The notes beneath the pieces were generated by a model. That model was given only the letters and a program-made list of their open reading frames with translations, did not search any database and had not been told where the DNA came from. Source: Lederbergia galactosidilytica (GTDB lineage: Bacteria; Bacillota; Bacilli; Bacillales; Bacillaceae_C). Taken from it: a DNA stretch of 64,000 bases. The position numbers and the translations under genes are program-made. This document shows, one piece after another, positions 9,481 to 18,703 of this stretch. Numbering within the stretch: position 1 is the first letter of the stretch; each line of letters begins with the position of its first letter. The stretch covers positions 186,001 through 250,000 of the forward strand of contig NZ_JAGGKH010000006.1 in assembly GCF_017873565.1 (NCBI RefSeq), written 5' to 3'.

Positions 9481-10374
9481 TTACTGGGCCATTATTTCTT
9501 CCAATAAACGTTCATTAAATTCGCCTTTTTTAATCATGTCAATTTCAAATCTATAAGGAGCTTTTTTATCTTTTTTATCGATCCCTACATAAGGTGTTTC
9601 TAATATTTTCGGAATATCTCCCAATTGAGGATGTTTAATAATATAGTGTAATGCATCAAACCCGATATGGCCAAAGCCAATATTTTCATGTCGGTCTTTT
9701 CGCGCTCCACATTCGTTTTTGCTATCATTAATATGCAATACTTTAATACGGTCGACTCCAATCGCACGGTCAAACTCGTCTAATACTCCATCAAAATCAT
9801 GGACAATATCATATCCCGCATCATGTGTATGACAAGTATCAAAACAAACCGAAAGCTTATCATTTAAATGTACACCATCGAAAATCTTCGCCAATTCATC
9901 GAAAGAACGGCCACATTCAGAACCTTTACCTGCCATTGTTTCAAGAGCAATTTGAACATTCTGATCAGCAGTTAATACTTCATTTAAGCCTTCAATGATC
10001 TTTTGAATTCCTTTCTCTGCTCCTTCACCTACATGAGCGCCAGGGTGTAAAACTATTTGTTTAGCGCCAATTGCCTCTGTTCTTTCAATTTCAGAACGAA
10101 GAAAATTGACACCTAATTCAAATGTTTCCGGTTTTACACTGTTTCCAATATTGATAATATACGGTGCATGGACGATAATTTCATCTATTCCATGCTCTTT
10201 CATATGGGCTTGTCCGGCTTCAATATTTAATTCTTCAATCTTTTTTCTTCTTGTATTCTGTGGGGCACCAGTATAAATCATAAATGTATTCGCTCCATAT
10301 GAAACAGCCTCTTCACTGGAAGCTAGCAACATTTTCTTCCCACTCATCGAAACATGTGATCCAATTTTCAACAT
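9481..10374 (-). CDS. nfo: Endonuclease IV (apurinic/apyrimidinic endonuclease)
   Basis: A 297-residue TIM-barrel enzyme that cuts DNA at abasic sites using a three-metal centre. Metal-ligand motifs are visible: [36 protein letters not shown] with following HENIGFG, and ILETPY. The length equals that of B. subtilis Nfo when translation begins at the ATG at 10372-10374; a GTG two codons upstream overlaps the GGGGGA ribosome binding site and is less likely. It is 6-12 bases downstream of cshB and probably co-transcribed with it. Confidence 0.95.
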   Translation of the reverse strand: MLKIGSHVSMSGKKMLLASSEEAVSYGANTFMIYTGAPQNTRRKKIEELNIEAGQAHMKEHGIDEIIVHAPYIINIGNSVKPETFELGVNFLRSEIERTEAIGAKQIVLHPGAHVGEGAEKGIQKIIEGLNEVLTADQNVQIALETMAGKGSECGRSFDELAKIFDGVHLNDKLSVCFDTCHTHDAGYDIVHDFDGVLDEFDRAIGVDRIKVLHINDSKNECGARKDRHENIGFGHIGFDALHYIIKHPQLGDIPKILETPYVGIDKKDKKAPYRFEIDMIKKGEFNERLLEEIMAQ

Positions 10375-10386
10375 ACCCACTCCCCC

Positions 10387-11697
10387 TTATTTATTACGAT
10401 TTTTTGCTTTTTTCTCTCTTCTAATTATTTGTTCTTTTTGTTTTTGCATTTTCTTTTTATAGCCAGGTTTTACTTGTTTTGGCTTTCTAATTAGCTGCTT
10501 GGCTTTAAGTTCTTCTTCTGAAACCGATTTTTGACGCTTTTTCCTTCGATTCCGATCCGTACTTTCTACCCAATTACCCCGTTCAAAATCCATATGGGTA
10601 AATAAAATGCCCATTTTCTCTAATTTCGCTAATGCATCTTCATCACTTGGTTGGTAAATAGTTACCGCAATGCCCTTATTCCCCGCTCTTGCAGTTCTCC
10701 CAGCGCGATGAATATAAAAATCAAGATCCTTTGGCAACTCATAATTAATAATATGACTTACACCCTGAATATCAATTCCTCTCGCCGCTAAATCTGTTGC
10801 AACAATATATTGAAAATCAAGTTGGCGAATCTGTTTCATCACTCTTTTACGTTCACGGGGGCTAATATCACCGTGAAGTCTTCCAACTTTTAATCCTCTC
10901 TCAATCAACTTGTCTGCAACAATGTCAGCCATTTGTTTAGTATTGACAAAAATAATCGCCAGGTATGGATTATATGATTGAAGCATATCTGTGATTAGAT
11001 CAACTTTTTCTCGACTCTTCAATGGAACTAAAATATGTTCAATGTTCTCAGCAGCTATATTCTCTGGATCCACCTGTTCATACTTCGGATTTTCCATGTA
11101 TTTCTTTAAAAAAGGTTTTATTTTTTCCGGAATTGTTGCTGAAAACACAAGCATTTGCAAATCTTCTGGCATTCTGGCAGCAACTTGATCCACATCATGT
11201 AAAAAGCCCATATCAAGCATAAGGTCTGCTTCATCAATGACGAGCATATTTGCTTTATGAACAAAAAGAGCTTGCTCCCTAATTAAGTCATGTATTCTTC
11301 CGGGAGTTCCCACAATAATATGGGGCTGTTCCTTTAATCTGCCAACATCCCTCTGTTTATCTGTACCACCAATAAAACGCTTGGCTGTTATCATGTTTGC
11401 TGGATCAAATTGTATAAGATTTAAAATTTCTTGATAAATTTGATCAGCCAATTCTCTTGTTGGCACTGTAATAACAGCTTGAACATGTTTCTGTTCTGGA
11501 TCTATTGACTGTACAATTGGCAAAAGATAAGCGTGTGTTTTCCCTGTCCCTGTTTGTGACTGACCAATTGCACTATGCCCCTGTAAAATAAGCGGGATCA
11601 TTTTTTGCTGAATTTCGGTAGGTTGGCGAAATCCCATTTTCTCAATGGCTTGTATAATAAATGGCTGCAATTTAAATTGATTAAAATCATGGTTCAT
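10387..11697 (-). CDS. cshB: DEAD-box RNA helicase
   Basis: A 436-residue ATP-dependent RNA helicase. Motifs in order: Q motif (FRQPTEIQ), I (SQTGTGKT), Ia (PTRELADQ), II (DEAD), III (SAT), V (ATDLAARGID) and VI (HRAGRTARAG). A lysine- and arginine-rich C-terminal tail of about 60 residues probably binds RNA. Placement before nfo and length match B. subtilis CshB, a cold-shock and mRNA- or ribosome-related helicase. The ATG has a GGAAGTG site upstream. Confidence 0.93.
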   Translation of the reverse strand: MNHDFNQFKLQPFIIQAIEKMGFRQPTEIQQKMIPLILQGHSAIGQSQTGTGKTHAYLLPIVQSIDPEQKHVQAVITVPTRELADQIYQEILNLIQFDPANMITAKRFIGGTDKQRDVGRLKEQPHIIVGTPGRIHDLIREQALFVHKANMLVIDEADLMLDMGFLHDVDQVAARMPEDLQMLVFSATIPEKIKPFLKKYMENPKYEQVDPENIAAENIEHILVPLKSREKVDLITDMLQSYNPYLAIIFVNTKQMADIVADKLIERGLKVGRLHGDISPRERKRVMKQIRQLDFQYIVATDLAARGIDIQGVSHIINYELPKDLDFYIHRAGRTARAGNKGIAVTIYQPSDEDALAKLEKMGILFTHMDFERGNWVESTDRNRRKKRQKSVSEEELKAKQLIRKPKQVKPGYKKKMQKQKEQIIRREKKAKNRNK

Positions 11698-11883
11698 TTT
11701 TTCACTTCCTAATAAGGATCATCTCAAAGAAATAATTATAAACGATTCAGCTGAGTTTCACAAATATTGTCTTTAAAATTCTTGCTAACCCCCTGGTACA
11801 ATAATAACCACTAAGTTACGGCGATTATCCAAACTTTTCATAGATTTTTGCATAACTTAGCTGTAGGAAGGGAGGTTATGTAA

Positions 11884-12465
11884 TTGGCATTACGAAATCC
11901 AGGGCCGATGCCGCCACAAAGAATGGGATGGCCAGCACGTAATATCGGCCAATCAGGAATGTTTGGTCCAAATCCTCGAGGAATGGCAGCATTCGGACAA
12001 CAACCAGGCTTATCCGCTAATAGAGGTTTATTAGCAAGATTATTCTCACGGCAGGCCGCACCAGAAGCTGCATCAATGTTTGCCAGATCAGGAGGAACTC
12101 AAACATCTTTGCTTCAAGGACTTACAAATCCACAAACTATCGGTAATTTTTTAGGAAAAACTCAAAACGTATTAAATACAGCGCAACAAATCGGACCACT
12201 CATACAACAATATGGACCAATGGTGAAAAATCTACCAGCAATGTGGAGAATTTATCAAGGTTTAACATCTTCTTCAGCTGATGAATCTGCAGATGTTTCA
12301 TCCACTACCCCAGAACAATCAATCGACGATCTACAGCAAAATCTAAGCGATGGAGAAATTGAAGAAGATAAGAAAAAAAATAAAAAAGCAGACAATACAC
12401 CCACACCCACTAAAAAAGAACGGAAGAAAGGAGAATCTGTACCCAAATTATATATTCCATCATAA
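11884..12465 (+). CDS. yqfQ: YqfQ/VrrA family protein
   Basis: A 193-residue protein with a glycine-, proline-, asparagine- and glutamine-rich N-terminus (about 1-45), a middle region with PQTIGNFLGKTQNVLNTAQQIGPLI, and an acidic then very basic tail (EEDKKKNKKA ... KKERKKGE). This composition and position beside cshB and ispH fit the YqfQ/VrrA family; in B. anthracis vrrA holds a variable repeat. The function is not established; a spore or surface role has been suggested. No clear tandem repeat is seen here. The start is TTG, 8 bases after GGGAGG. Confidence 0.72.
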   Translation: MALRNPGPMPPQRMGWPARNIGQSGMFGPNPRGMAAFGQQPGLSANRGLLARLFSRQAAPEAASMFARSGGTQTSLLQGLTNPQTIGNFLGKTQNVLNTAQQIGPLIQQYGPMVKNLPAMWRIYQGLTSSSADESADVSSTTPEQSIDDLQQNLSDGEIEEDKKKNKKADNTPTPTKKERKKGESVPKLYIPS

Positions 12466-12499
12466 AGCACCTTAAACTTAATAGATTACTGGAAAATTA

Positions 12500-12675
12500 T
12501 TAGACTAATGTCGAATGAAAAAACGTAGCTTTTCGAAATAGTTGACGAACCACTTCTTGAAACATAGATTCACTCTTTCTGTGTTCAAGAAAATATAATA
12601 TCGCTATTCCCACTAGAATTTGAATTAGGCTACCAACATGTGAAGTAACGAAGTTAGGCGTTCCGCTTGTTTCAA
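12500..12675 (-). pseudogene. Small single-span membrane protein frame interrupted by a one-base shift
   Basis: Reading the minus strand from a TTG at 12673-12675 (AGGAGG 12 bases upstream) gives about 15 residues ending LTSLLHMLVA, then a stop. One base back, the frame continues for about 43 residues: SLIQILVGIAILYFLEHR, then an amphipathic KSESMFQEVVRQLF segment, stop at 12500. Joined, the two pieces make a coherent protein of about 58 residues with one membrane helix. The total of 176 bases is one short of a multiple of three, as expected for one lost base. It could be a true pseudogene, a sequencing error, or not a gene. I do not recognise the family. Confidence 0.4.
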
Positions 12676-12697
12676 CTCTCTTCTCTTCCTCCTGCGA

Positions 12698-12726
12698 TTG
12701 GCTTTTTTACTGTTGTCCTTTATAAT
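12698..12726 (+). promoter_or_regulatory. Sigma-A-type promoter of ispH
   Basis: TTGGCT (12698-12703), a 17-base spacer and a perfect TATAAT (12721-12726), 53 bases before the ispH ATG. Confidence 0.75.
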
Positions 12727-12779
12727 AGATATGAAGTTCAATAGATTACAGGCTGAAGCCTCTAGTCAGGAGGATTTGG

Positions 12780-13736
12780 ATGAAAGTTATTAAAATTACC
12801 CCTCGAGGGTATTGTTATGGTGTAGTAGATGCCATGGTCATTGCTCGAAATGCTTCTTTGGATAAAACCTTACCGCGTCCCATCTATATTTTAGGGATGA
12901 TCGTTCACAATAAGCATGTTACAGACGCGTTTGAGGAAGATGGAATTATTACATTAGACGGCCCTAATCGGAAAGAAATCTTATCAAAGGTTGATCAAGG
13001 CACAGTTATCTTCACTGCTCACGGGGTTTCTCCAGAAGTACGTGAACTTGCGAAGCAAAAAGGATTGACAACTATCGATGCAACCTGTCCTGATGTAACA
13101 GTCACCCATGACCTGATAAGAGAAAAAGAAAAAGAAGGCTACAATATCATTTATATCGGTAAAAAAGGTCACCCAGAGCCAGAGGGTGCTATTGGGGTTG
13201 CCCCACATATTGTCCATCTAGTTGAAACACTCGATGATGTTGAAAAATTAGATATTCAGAACGATAAAATCATCGTAACAAATCAAACAACGATGAGCCA
13301 GTGGGATGTTCAAGCAATTATGAATAGGGTGAAAGAAAAATTCCCTCATGTTGAACAGCATAAAGAGATTTGCCTTGCCACTCAAGTTAGACAGGAAGCA
13401 GTTGCAGATCAAGCAGGTGAAGCGGATGTACTTATTGTAGTTGGTGATCCGATGAGTAATAACTCAAATCGTTTGGCACAAGTATCGAAGGAAATTGCTG
13501 GTACACCTGCCTACCGAATATCAGATGTCTCAGAAATTCAAATTGAATGGATTTTAAAAGCTGAAACAGTGGCAATTACAGCTGGAGCTTCTACTCCGAC
13601 ACCCATTGTCCGTGAAGTAATGAAATTCTTGGAACAATTTGATCCCTCTGATCAAACAACTTGGGATCGTGAACACAAAGTACCTTTAAATAAAATTTTA
13701 CCGAGAATTACAAAAACATCCCTGACCACGAGATAG
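12780..13736 (+). CDS. ispH: 4-hydroxy-3-methylbut-2-enyl diphosphate reductase
   Basis: Last enzyme of the MEP pathway; its iron-sulphur cluster reduces HMBPP to IPP and DMAPP. The 318-residue protein has the three cluster cysteines at 12 (RGYCYGV), 103 (DATCPDVT) and 198 (EICLATQ), the HGVSPEV segment and substrate-binding threonine and serine motifs ([22 protein letters not shown]). The CAGGAGG site precedes the ATG, and the promoter at 12698 makes it an independent unit. Confidence 0.97.
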   Translation: MKVIKITPRGYCYGVVDAMVIARNASLDKTLPRPIYILGMIVHNKHVTDAFEEDGIITLDGPNRKEILSKVDQGTVIFTAHGVSPEVRELAKQKGLTTIDATCPDVTVTHDLIREKEKEGYNIIYIGKKGHPEPEGAIGVAPHIVHLVETLDDVEKLDIQNDKIIVTNQTTMSQWDVQAIMNRVKEKFPHVEQHKEICLATQVRQEAVADQAGEADVLIVVGDPMSNNSNRLAQVSKEIAGTPAYRISDVSEIQIEWILKAETVAITAGASTPTPIVREVMKFLEQFDPSDQTTWDREHKVPLNKILPRITKTSLTTR

Positions 13737-13771
13737 CAGGAAAGACTGCAAGGCGCTTTATTCTCTAATGT

Positions 13772-13817
13772 TTTTAGCCAAAGCAAGGCATTCTTTCTCT
13801 GCCTGCTTTGGCTAAAA
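13772..13817. other. Long stem-loop downstream of ispH without a U-run
   Basis: TTTTAGCCAAAGCA and AGGCA pair with TGCC and TGCTTTGGCTAAAA (18 bp, one bulged A). The 5' arm begins with T and the 3' arm ends with A on both strands, so it lacks the U-tail of a standard terminator. It lies between the convergent ispH and yqfO genes. Confidence 0.5.
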
Positions 13818-13954
13818 TTAAAAAGTAGAACATCGGTTAAAAACCCCATCCTAACGTAACGCCGATGGACTTGCTGCTGCGAACCTCCCACGATGGCTCC
13901 AGAGTTAAACGATCTTTGTGAAAATTCACCTACAAGTTAAGAAGTAATAATATA

Positions 13955-13990
13955 CTTAGCAGCAGAAATAACACTGCTAAGATTAGTCTT
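13955..13990 (+). terminator. Weak hairpin just after yqfO
   Basis: CTTAGCAG pairs with CTGCTAAG (8 bp, 11-base loop). A TCTTTT run follows five bases later on the plus strand; the minus side has no good U-run. It may terminate plus-strand read-through from ispH. Confidence 0.3.
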
Positions 13991-15109
13991 TTATAAGAAA
14001 ATAAATGGGTTTGTATCTTCTTCTGATGGGAATATGGTTATCTCAAACTGACTATTTTCACATTCCTTTTTAAGGAGTTCTGTTACACCTTTTTTCATAA
14101 TTTTTTCAATATTATGGCCTGGATCAACAATATTTAATCCCATATTCATGGCATCATGGGCTGTATGATAATAGAAATCACCTGTCACATAAACATCTGC
14201 ACCTTTAAATTTAGCTTTAGAGAAGTACTTATTGCCATCGCCGCCCAAGACAGCTACCTTCTTTACTTTTTCATCCAAATCTCCTACGATACGCACTCCA
14301 GGAGAATCTAAAACTTCTTTTGTAAATAGAGCAAAATCGCGAAGAGACATTTCTTCTTTTAACTCTCCAATTCTCCCAAGCCCAAGCTCCTCCCCTTTTA
14401 AAGCAAGATCATAAAGGTCATAGGCTGGTTCTTCATAAGGATGTGCCTTCAACATGCTTGTAATTAATTTTTTCTCCATTTCAACCGGATAAACTGTTTC
14501 AATTCTCACTTCTTGTACTGATTCCAATTTTCCATGTTGACCAATATGAGGATTTGTTCCTTCACCTGGTTGGAAACGGCCTGTTCCTTCCGTAGAAAAT
14601 GAACAATGGCTATAGTCTCCAATAGCGCCAGCTCCGACTTCTCCTAATGCAGTACGTACTTGCTTCTCGTGTTCAACAGGGACATATACAGCTAGTTTTC
14701 TTAATTTCTGTTCATAGGTCGGAATAAGAACAGCAGTTTTTTCAAGTTGCAAAGCTTGTGCCAGCATATCATTTACTCCGCCTTTAGCTACATCTAAATT
14801 CGTGTGGGCAGCATACACGGAAATATCATGTTTTAACAGCTTTTCGATAATTCTTCCTTGAGCCTGATCTGTTTGGATCTTTTTCACAGGGCGAAAAATC
14901 ATTGGATGATGGGCAATGATCAAGTCTACCTTTTTTTCAATCGCCTCTTCAACGACATTTTCTAATACGTCGAGAGCGATCATAATATTTTTCACCCGCT
15001 TTTGATATGAGCCCACTTGTAATCCGATTGGATCCCCTTCAAGCGCATATTTTTGCGGTGCGAATTGTTCAAATAATTGCAAGACCTGTCCTACCTTCAC
15101 TTCCTTCAC
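13991..15109 (-). CDS. yqfO: Nif3-like dinuclear metal centre protein (YqfO)
   Basis: A 372-residue protein of the Nif3/DUF34 family, which forms hexamers with a two-metal site. The metal ligand motifs are at both ends: IIAHHPMIF and AAHTNLD in the N-terminal part, and VYVTGDFYYHTAHDAM with NIVDPGHNIE near the C-terminus. The middle insertion (about 125-230) is the PII-like domain typical of Bacillus members. The biochemical role is uncertain; GTP cyclohydrolase-type and repair roles have been proposed. The GTG start (with GGAGG upstream) overlaps the trmK stop by 4 bases, so the two are translationally coupled. Confidence 0.92.
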   Translation of the reverse strand: MKEVKVGQVLQLFEQFAPQKYALEGDPIGLQVGSYQKRVKNIMIALDVLENVVEEAIEKKVDLIIAHHPMIFRPVKKIQTDQAQGRIIEKLLKHDISVYAAHTNLDVAKGGVNDMLAQALQLEKTAVLIPTYEQKLRKLAVYVPVEHEKQVRTALGEVGAGAIGDYSHCSFSTEGTGRFQPGEGTNPHIGQHGKLESVQEVRIETVYPVEMEKKLITSMLKAHPYEEPAYDLYDLALKGEELGLGRIGELKEEMSLRDFALFTKEVLDSPGVRIVGDLDEKVKKVAVLGGDGNKYFSKAKFKGADVYVTGDFYYHTAHDAMNMGLNIVDPGHNIEKIMKKGVTELLKKECENSQFEITIFPSEEDTNPFIFL

Positions 15110-15813
15110 TTTAACTCCTCCCTTACCATTTCAATTTTTCGTAATAATGCTTGCTTTTTTGCCTCTGTTGCTTGATTTTCCTCTGCCTTATTTAGTTCTT
15201 GCAAAACTTTCTCCCATATCTTTAATTCGGCATTCCACTTTTGTTTAAAATGATCGTTCCTCTGTTTCAATAAAAATGGTCCCAATAAAAATTCCTTGCT
15301 CAAATCTATATAAGGAAGAGTCGGATTCCCAGGTTCAGCTACAAGAATTTCATAAAACTTTCCTTCTTCTTCAATTAGCTGCTCGTCCACAAGCTGCCAT
15401 TTTTCCTCATAGAGCCACTTTCGCACTTTTTCAGCTGCTATATTAGGTTGAAGAATCAAACGGCTTACAGAGGCTAATTTTTGCTTCTGGGCTTCTAATA
15501 TTTCTGTAATTAAGCTTCCCCCCATGCCAGCAATAACTATACAGTCTATTTGATCCTCGTTTCGGAGCACTTCTAGGCCATTTCCTTTTCGAACTGAAAT
15601 TTTTTCTGTTAATTGTGCAGCTTCTACCTGATTAAGAGCAGATTGATAAGGTCCTTCAACCACTTCTCCAGCAATCGCGTAAGAAGCAATTCCATTCTTC
15701 ACAGCAAAACATGGTAAATAAGCATGATCTGAACCAATATCAGCAATTTTCATATTTGGTTTAATATAAGAAACAACCGTTTCCAATCTTTTGGATAATT
15801 TTTCAATATTCAT
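15106..15813 (-). CDS. trmK: tRNA (adenine22-N1)-methyltransferase
   Basis: A 235-residue SAM-dependent methyltransferase that makes m1A22 in the D-arm of certain bacterial tRNAs. The Rossmann N-terminal half contains the SAM site MKIADIGSDHAYLP and the catalytic-site region CIVIAGMGG; the C-terminal third is a charged coiled coil that is typical for TrmK. It overlaps yqfO and lies downstream of cccA as in B. subtilis, although a terminator separates cccA from it. The GGTGATGG ribosome binding site precedes the ATG. Confidence 0.92.
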   Translation of the reverse strand: MNIEKLSKRLETVVSYIKPNMKIADIGSDHAYLPCFAVKNGIASYAIAGEVVEGPYQSALNQVEAAQLTEKISVRKGNGLEVLRNEDQIDCIVIAGMGGSLITEILEAQKQKLASVSRLILQPNIAAEKVRKWLYEEKWQLVDEQLIEEEGKFYEILVAEPGNPTLPYIDLSKEFLLGPFLLKQRNDHFKQKWNAELKIWEKVLQELNKAEENQATEAKKQALLRKIEMVREELK

Positions 15814-15895
15814 TCCATCACCCTATGTATAATGATCAAAGGCTAAATTCGCGACTACAATCGCACGCCTTTGTGACCAGTTTCTCGGTCTAAAG

Positions 15896-15930
15896 TTAAA
15901 AGAGTTCCTTGCTAAATGCAAAGAACTCTT
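15896..15930 (-). terminator. Terminator of cccA
   Basis: On the minus strand AAGAGTTC-TTTGC pairs with GCAA-GGAACTCTT across a 5-base loop, followed by TTTT. It lies 49 bases after the cccA stop. Confidence 0.7.
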
Positions 15931-15978
15931 CATATGTTGGGATCTAATTATAGCAATAGTTAGTACTACGCTTTTAAA

Positions 15979-16332
15979 TTATTTTAAATTTGAGATCCAT
16001 TCAGCCATTTCATCGATATTATCTGGCTCTACCAATCCAGCTGGCATTCCACCCTCTGTTCCATTGGTTAGAATATCGGCAACTTCTTCTTTCGATAGCC
16101 CTGTGCCATGAAGAGATGGAGCACTACTTCCCTCTAAATTTTCACCATGACAGGAGATACATGTTTGATTTGCGTATGTTTCAGGATCAAAAGCGACCTC
16201 TTCTCCGCCACCTTCTTCTCCTTCATTAGCTATTTCTTTAGCGTCCCCAATCCCTTTAATCCCGAGGAAAAAAATAATTACAAATCCCATTGCAAAAATT
16301 AAAAAATAGGGAACGAGTGGATTACGTTTCAC
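15979..16332 (-). CDS. cccA: Membrane-anchored cytochrome c-550
   Basis: A 117-residue protein: one N-terminal membrane anchor (about residues 9-27), an acidic glycine-rich linker (EGEEGGGEE) and a small class I cytochrome c domain on the outer face. The haem is attached at CISCH (cysteines about 58 and 61, histidine 62), and the methionine ligand is in the GGMPAGL loop. It passes electrons towards terminal oxidases. The start is GTG behind AAGGAGGG. Location next to sigA agrees with CccA of B. subtilis. Confidence 0.94.
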   Translation of the reverse strand: MKRNPLVPYFLIFAMGFVIIFFLGIKGIGDAKEIANEGEEGGGEEVAFDPETYANQTCISCHGENLEGSSAPSLHGTGLSKEEVADILTNGTEGGMPAGLVEPDNIDEMAEWISNLK

Positions 16333-16476
16333 TACTTAAGCCCTCCTTAGTAAGATCACTATGTATATAATATAGATTATGCTTCAAACAACTCTATTTT
16401 ACTCGAAATACGCAAAAAGTAAAAGCTTTTGCAATAAAATTCATCTATTCTTCAATATTTAACCAAAAAAAACGAT

Positions 16477-17016
16477 TTAAATAAGGATCAATAGGATTAA
16501 TAATGCCATAGCAATAAAGCCCGATAATGTGAAAAATAACTTTTTCCCAACTATACCACCGAAAATCCAAATAAGACAATTTATTAATAAAAGCCAATAT
16601 AAACTAATTGTCTCATTTTCAAAAAAAGCACCGTTAATTTGAACAGTATAAAAAAGCAATAAAAAAGCTGCTGTAATATAGACAAGTGTAGGCTTTTGCT
16701 TTTTTTTACGAAAATAAATCCAACTAAAAATAAGAATGATGACAAATACTGACAAGAAAAGCGTTTGCAATCCAAATGAAATAGCTGTAATATATGTTAT
16801 TACAGCCATTACAACTATCAAGAGCAAAAGCAGTAATTGCAAAATAACTTCCCATTGAAATATTTTCTTTTTACTTTTTAGATTTTTAGGTTGTTGTGTT
16901 TCATCTCCTTGAGTGTACAATGCAATAAGATAGTCACAGTAATGCTCTGGAAGTATTTTATTCTCCTTCCAGAAATTGATTTCGTTTAATAGGACGGTTT
17001 TCTTTTCATCCTTCAT
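16477..17016 (-). CDS. Multi-pass membrane protein of unknown function
   Basis: A predicted 179-residue protein. Residues 1-55 are soluble and charged, with the pattern LNEINFWKENKILPEHYCDYL; residues 60-179 form about five membrane helices separated by short basic loops (FRKKKQK, about 108-114). I do not recognise a characterised family. The start is placed at the ATG at 17014-17016 because GAGG lies 9 bases upstream; a GTG five codons earlier lacks a ribosome binding site. No gene is known to me at this place, between sigA and cccA, in B. subtilis, so this is a lineage-specific insertion. Function is unknown. Confidence 0.72.
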   Translation of the reverse strand: MKDEKKTVLLNEINFWKENKILPEHYCDYLIALYTQGDETQQPKNLKSKKKIFQWEVILQLLLLLLIVVMAVITYITAISFGLQTLFLSVFVIILIFSWIYFRKKKQKPTLVYITAAFLLLFYTVQINGAFFENETISLYWLLLINCLIWIFGGIVGKKLFFTLSGFIAMALLILLILI

Positions 17017-17296
17017 AAGGAGTTGCCTCACTTTTAAGATATTGGAATGGTCTTATAAATTAACTTGTTAAAATAATATATACGCCCAAGAGTAACGGAA
17101 GATTGGGCTAAGAGGTTCAATACTCGTTTCTATCCTTCTGCTCTTTGGTCAAAGGAAATGAGCAAACAGTAAAAAAGAAACAAAAAACTTCTTTAATATA
17201 GAAGTATCTTCTTTATTCCTTTTGTATTAAACTTTGCTCATTTTCCATTGCAAAGAAAAAGCTTACTCCCGAAAGCAGAAGTAAACTGTAATAAGA
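17017..17296. other. Intergenic stretch between sigA and the membrane protein
   Basis: AT-rich, no convincing gene. A small hairpin (ACTTCT with AGAAGT, around 17189-17207) is present. A promoter for the membrane protein gene probably lies here, but I could not place one. Confidence 0.35.
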
Positions 17297-17407
17297 TGTT
17301 TAAAAAGTCCGGTAAAAATGACACCGCGAGATAAGGGATCATCGATTAAATGCCGACACGTTCTATGTGGGACATTGATGTCATTACTTCTCGGTCTTTT
17401 TTAAACA
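17297..17407 (-). terminator. Long inverted repeat downstream of sigA
   Basis: Two imperfect arms of about 27 bases (TGTTTAAAAAG-CCG-AATGACA and the complementary TGTCATT-CGG-CTTTTTTAAACA) enclose about 57 bases, which contain a further small dyad (GACATTGATGTC). On the minus strand the second arm ends in GACTTTTT, so it can act as the sigA terminator. The long spacer is unusual for a terminator. Confidence 0.5.
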
Positions 17408-17428
17408 CGCACTGTAAAGTAGTCAAGC

Positions 17429-18559
17429 TTATTCTAAAAAGTCTTTTAGTCGCTTACTTCTACTAGGATGTCTAAGTTTTCTAAGGGCTTTTGCTTCAAT
17501 CTGTCTTATCCGCTCCCTTGTAACACCGAAAACTTTTCCAACTTCCTCAAGCGTGCGTGTACGACCATCATCAAGTCCAAAGCGAAGTCTTAGTACATTT
17601 TCTTCTCGGTCTGTTAATGTATCTAATACGTCTTCTAGCTGTTCTTTTAAAAGTTCATAAGCAGCATGCTCTGATGGTGATGTCGCTTCTTGATCCTCAA
17701 TAAAATCACCTAAATGGGAGTCATCTTCTTCTCCGATGGGTGTTTCTAACGAAACAGGCTCTTGTGCAATTTTCAATATTTCTCGGACTTTATCTGGTGT
17801 CATATCCATTTCTTCAGCAATTTCTTCAGGAGTTGGTTCGCGTCCTAAATCTTGTAATAACTGACGTTGTACTCTAATCAATTTATTGATTGTTTCTACC
17901 ATGTGGACGGGAATCCGGATTGTTCTTGCTTGGTCGGCAATAGCTCTTGTGATGGCTTGACGAATCCACCATGTTGCATAAGTGCTAAATTTAAAGCCTT
18001 TATCATAGTCGAATTTCTCCACTGCCTTAATTAGACCCATATTACCTTCTTGGATCAAATCCAAAAACAGCATACCACGACCTACGTAGCGCTTTGCAAT
18101 ACTTACTACAAGTCGCAAGTTGGCTTCAGCTAATCGTTTTTTAGCTTCTTCATCACCTTGTTCAATTCGCTTAGCCAGTTCAACCTCTTCCTCTGCAGAT
18201 AGAAGGTCTACGCGTCCTATTTCTTTCAAATACATTCTCACCGGATCATTAATTTTCACACCAGGAGGTACACTTAAATCATTTAAATCAAATTCTTCCT
18301 CGTCTTCCTTTTGAATATCCGTTACATTCGGATCCTCATCCTCATCGGAATCTTCGACTAACTCAACCCCTTGATCCGTTAAATGCTCATAAAATTCATC
18401 CAGTTGATCAGAATCTAAGTCAAAATGACCTAGTTTCTCTCCAATTTTTTCGTATGTTAAAGTTCCAACTTTTTTGCCTTGCTCAATCAATTGTTCTTTC
18501 GCTTGATCTACAGTAAGTTCATTCACAGTTTCATTGGAACGAGCTGATTTTTCAGCCAT
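17429..18559 (-). CDS. sigA: RNA polymerase primary sigma factor SigA
   Basis: The housekeeping sigma-70 factor (376 residues), which directs RNA polymerase to -35/-10 promoters. An acidic region 1.1 (about 1-90) is followed by region 1.2 ([13 protein letters not shown]), region 2 with core-binding and -10 recognition segments ([21 protein letters not shown]), region 3 and region 4.2 ([20 protein letters not shown], the -35 reader). The start is the ATG at 18557-18559 with GGAGG 7 bases upstream; an upstream in-frame ATG lies before this ribosome binding site. It follows dnaG on the same strand, as in the macromolecular synthesis operon. Confidence 0.98.
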   Translation of the reverse strand: MAEKSARSNETVNELTVDQAKEQLIEQGKKVGTLTYEKIGEKLGHFDLDSDQLDEFYEHLTDQGVELVEDSDEDEDPNVTDIQKEDEEEFDLNDLSVPPGVKINDPVRMYLKEIGRVDLLSAEEEVELAKRIEQGDEEAKKRLAEANLRLVVSIAKRYVGRGMLFLDLIQEGNMGLIKAVEKFDYDKGFKFSTYATWWIRQAITRAIADQARTIRIPVHMVETINKLIRVQRQLLQDLGREPTPEEIAEEMDMTPDKVREILKIAQEPVSLETPIGEEDDSHLGDFIEDQEATSPSEHAAYELLKEQLEDVLDTLTDREENVLRLRFGLDDGRTRTLEEVGKVFGVTRERIRQIEAKALRKLRHPSRSKRLKDFLE

Positions 18560-18703
18560 GCATTTTCCTCCTTCCAACATTAGGCTAACACAATGCCATA
18601 AAACTTAAGCTTTCTGAAACAAAGGTTAGCTTTCACAGCGTAAAATATACCGCTATTTGTATTTATTTTTACTCCATTAAGTAGGGAATTTAGCTGTACA
18701 AAG

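Noticed and set aside
15841-15875. Similarity between the trmK upstream stretch, the ppsR spacer and part of the T-box stem I (AAAGGCTAAATT-type strings)
   Set aside because: The shared words are short and AT-rich and the order of parts differs; not enough to claim a repeat family.
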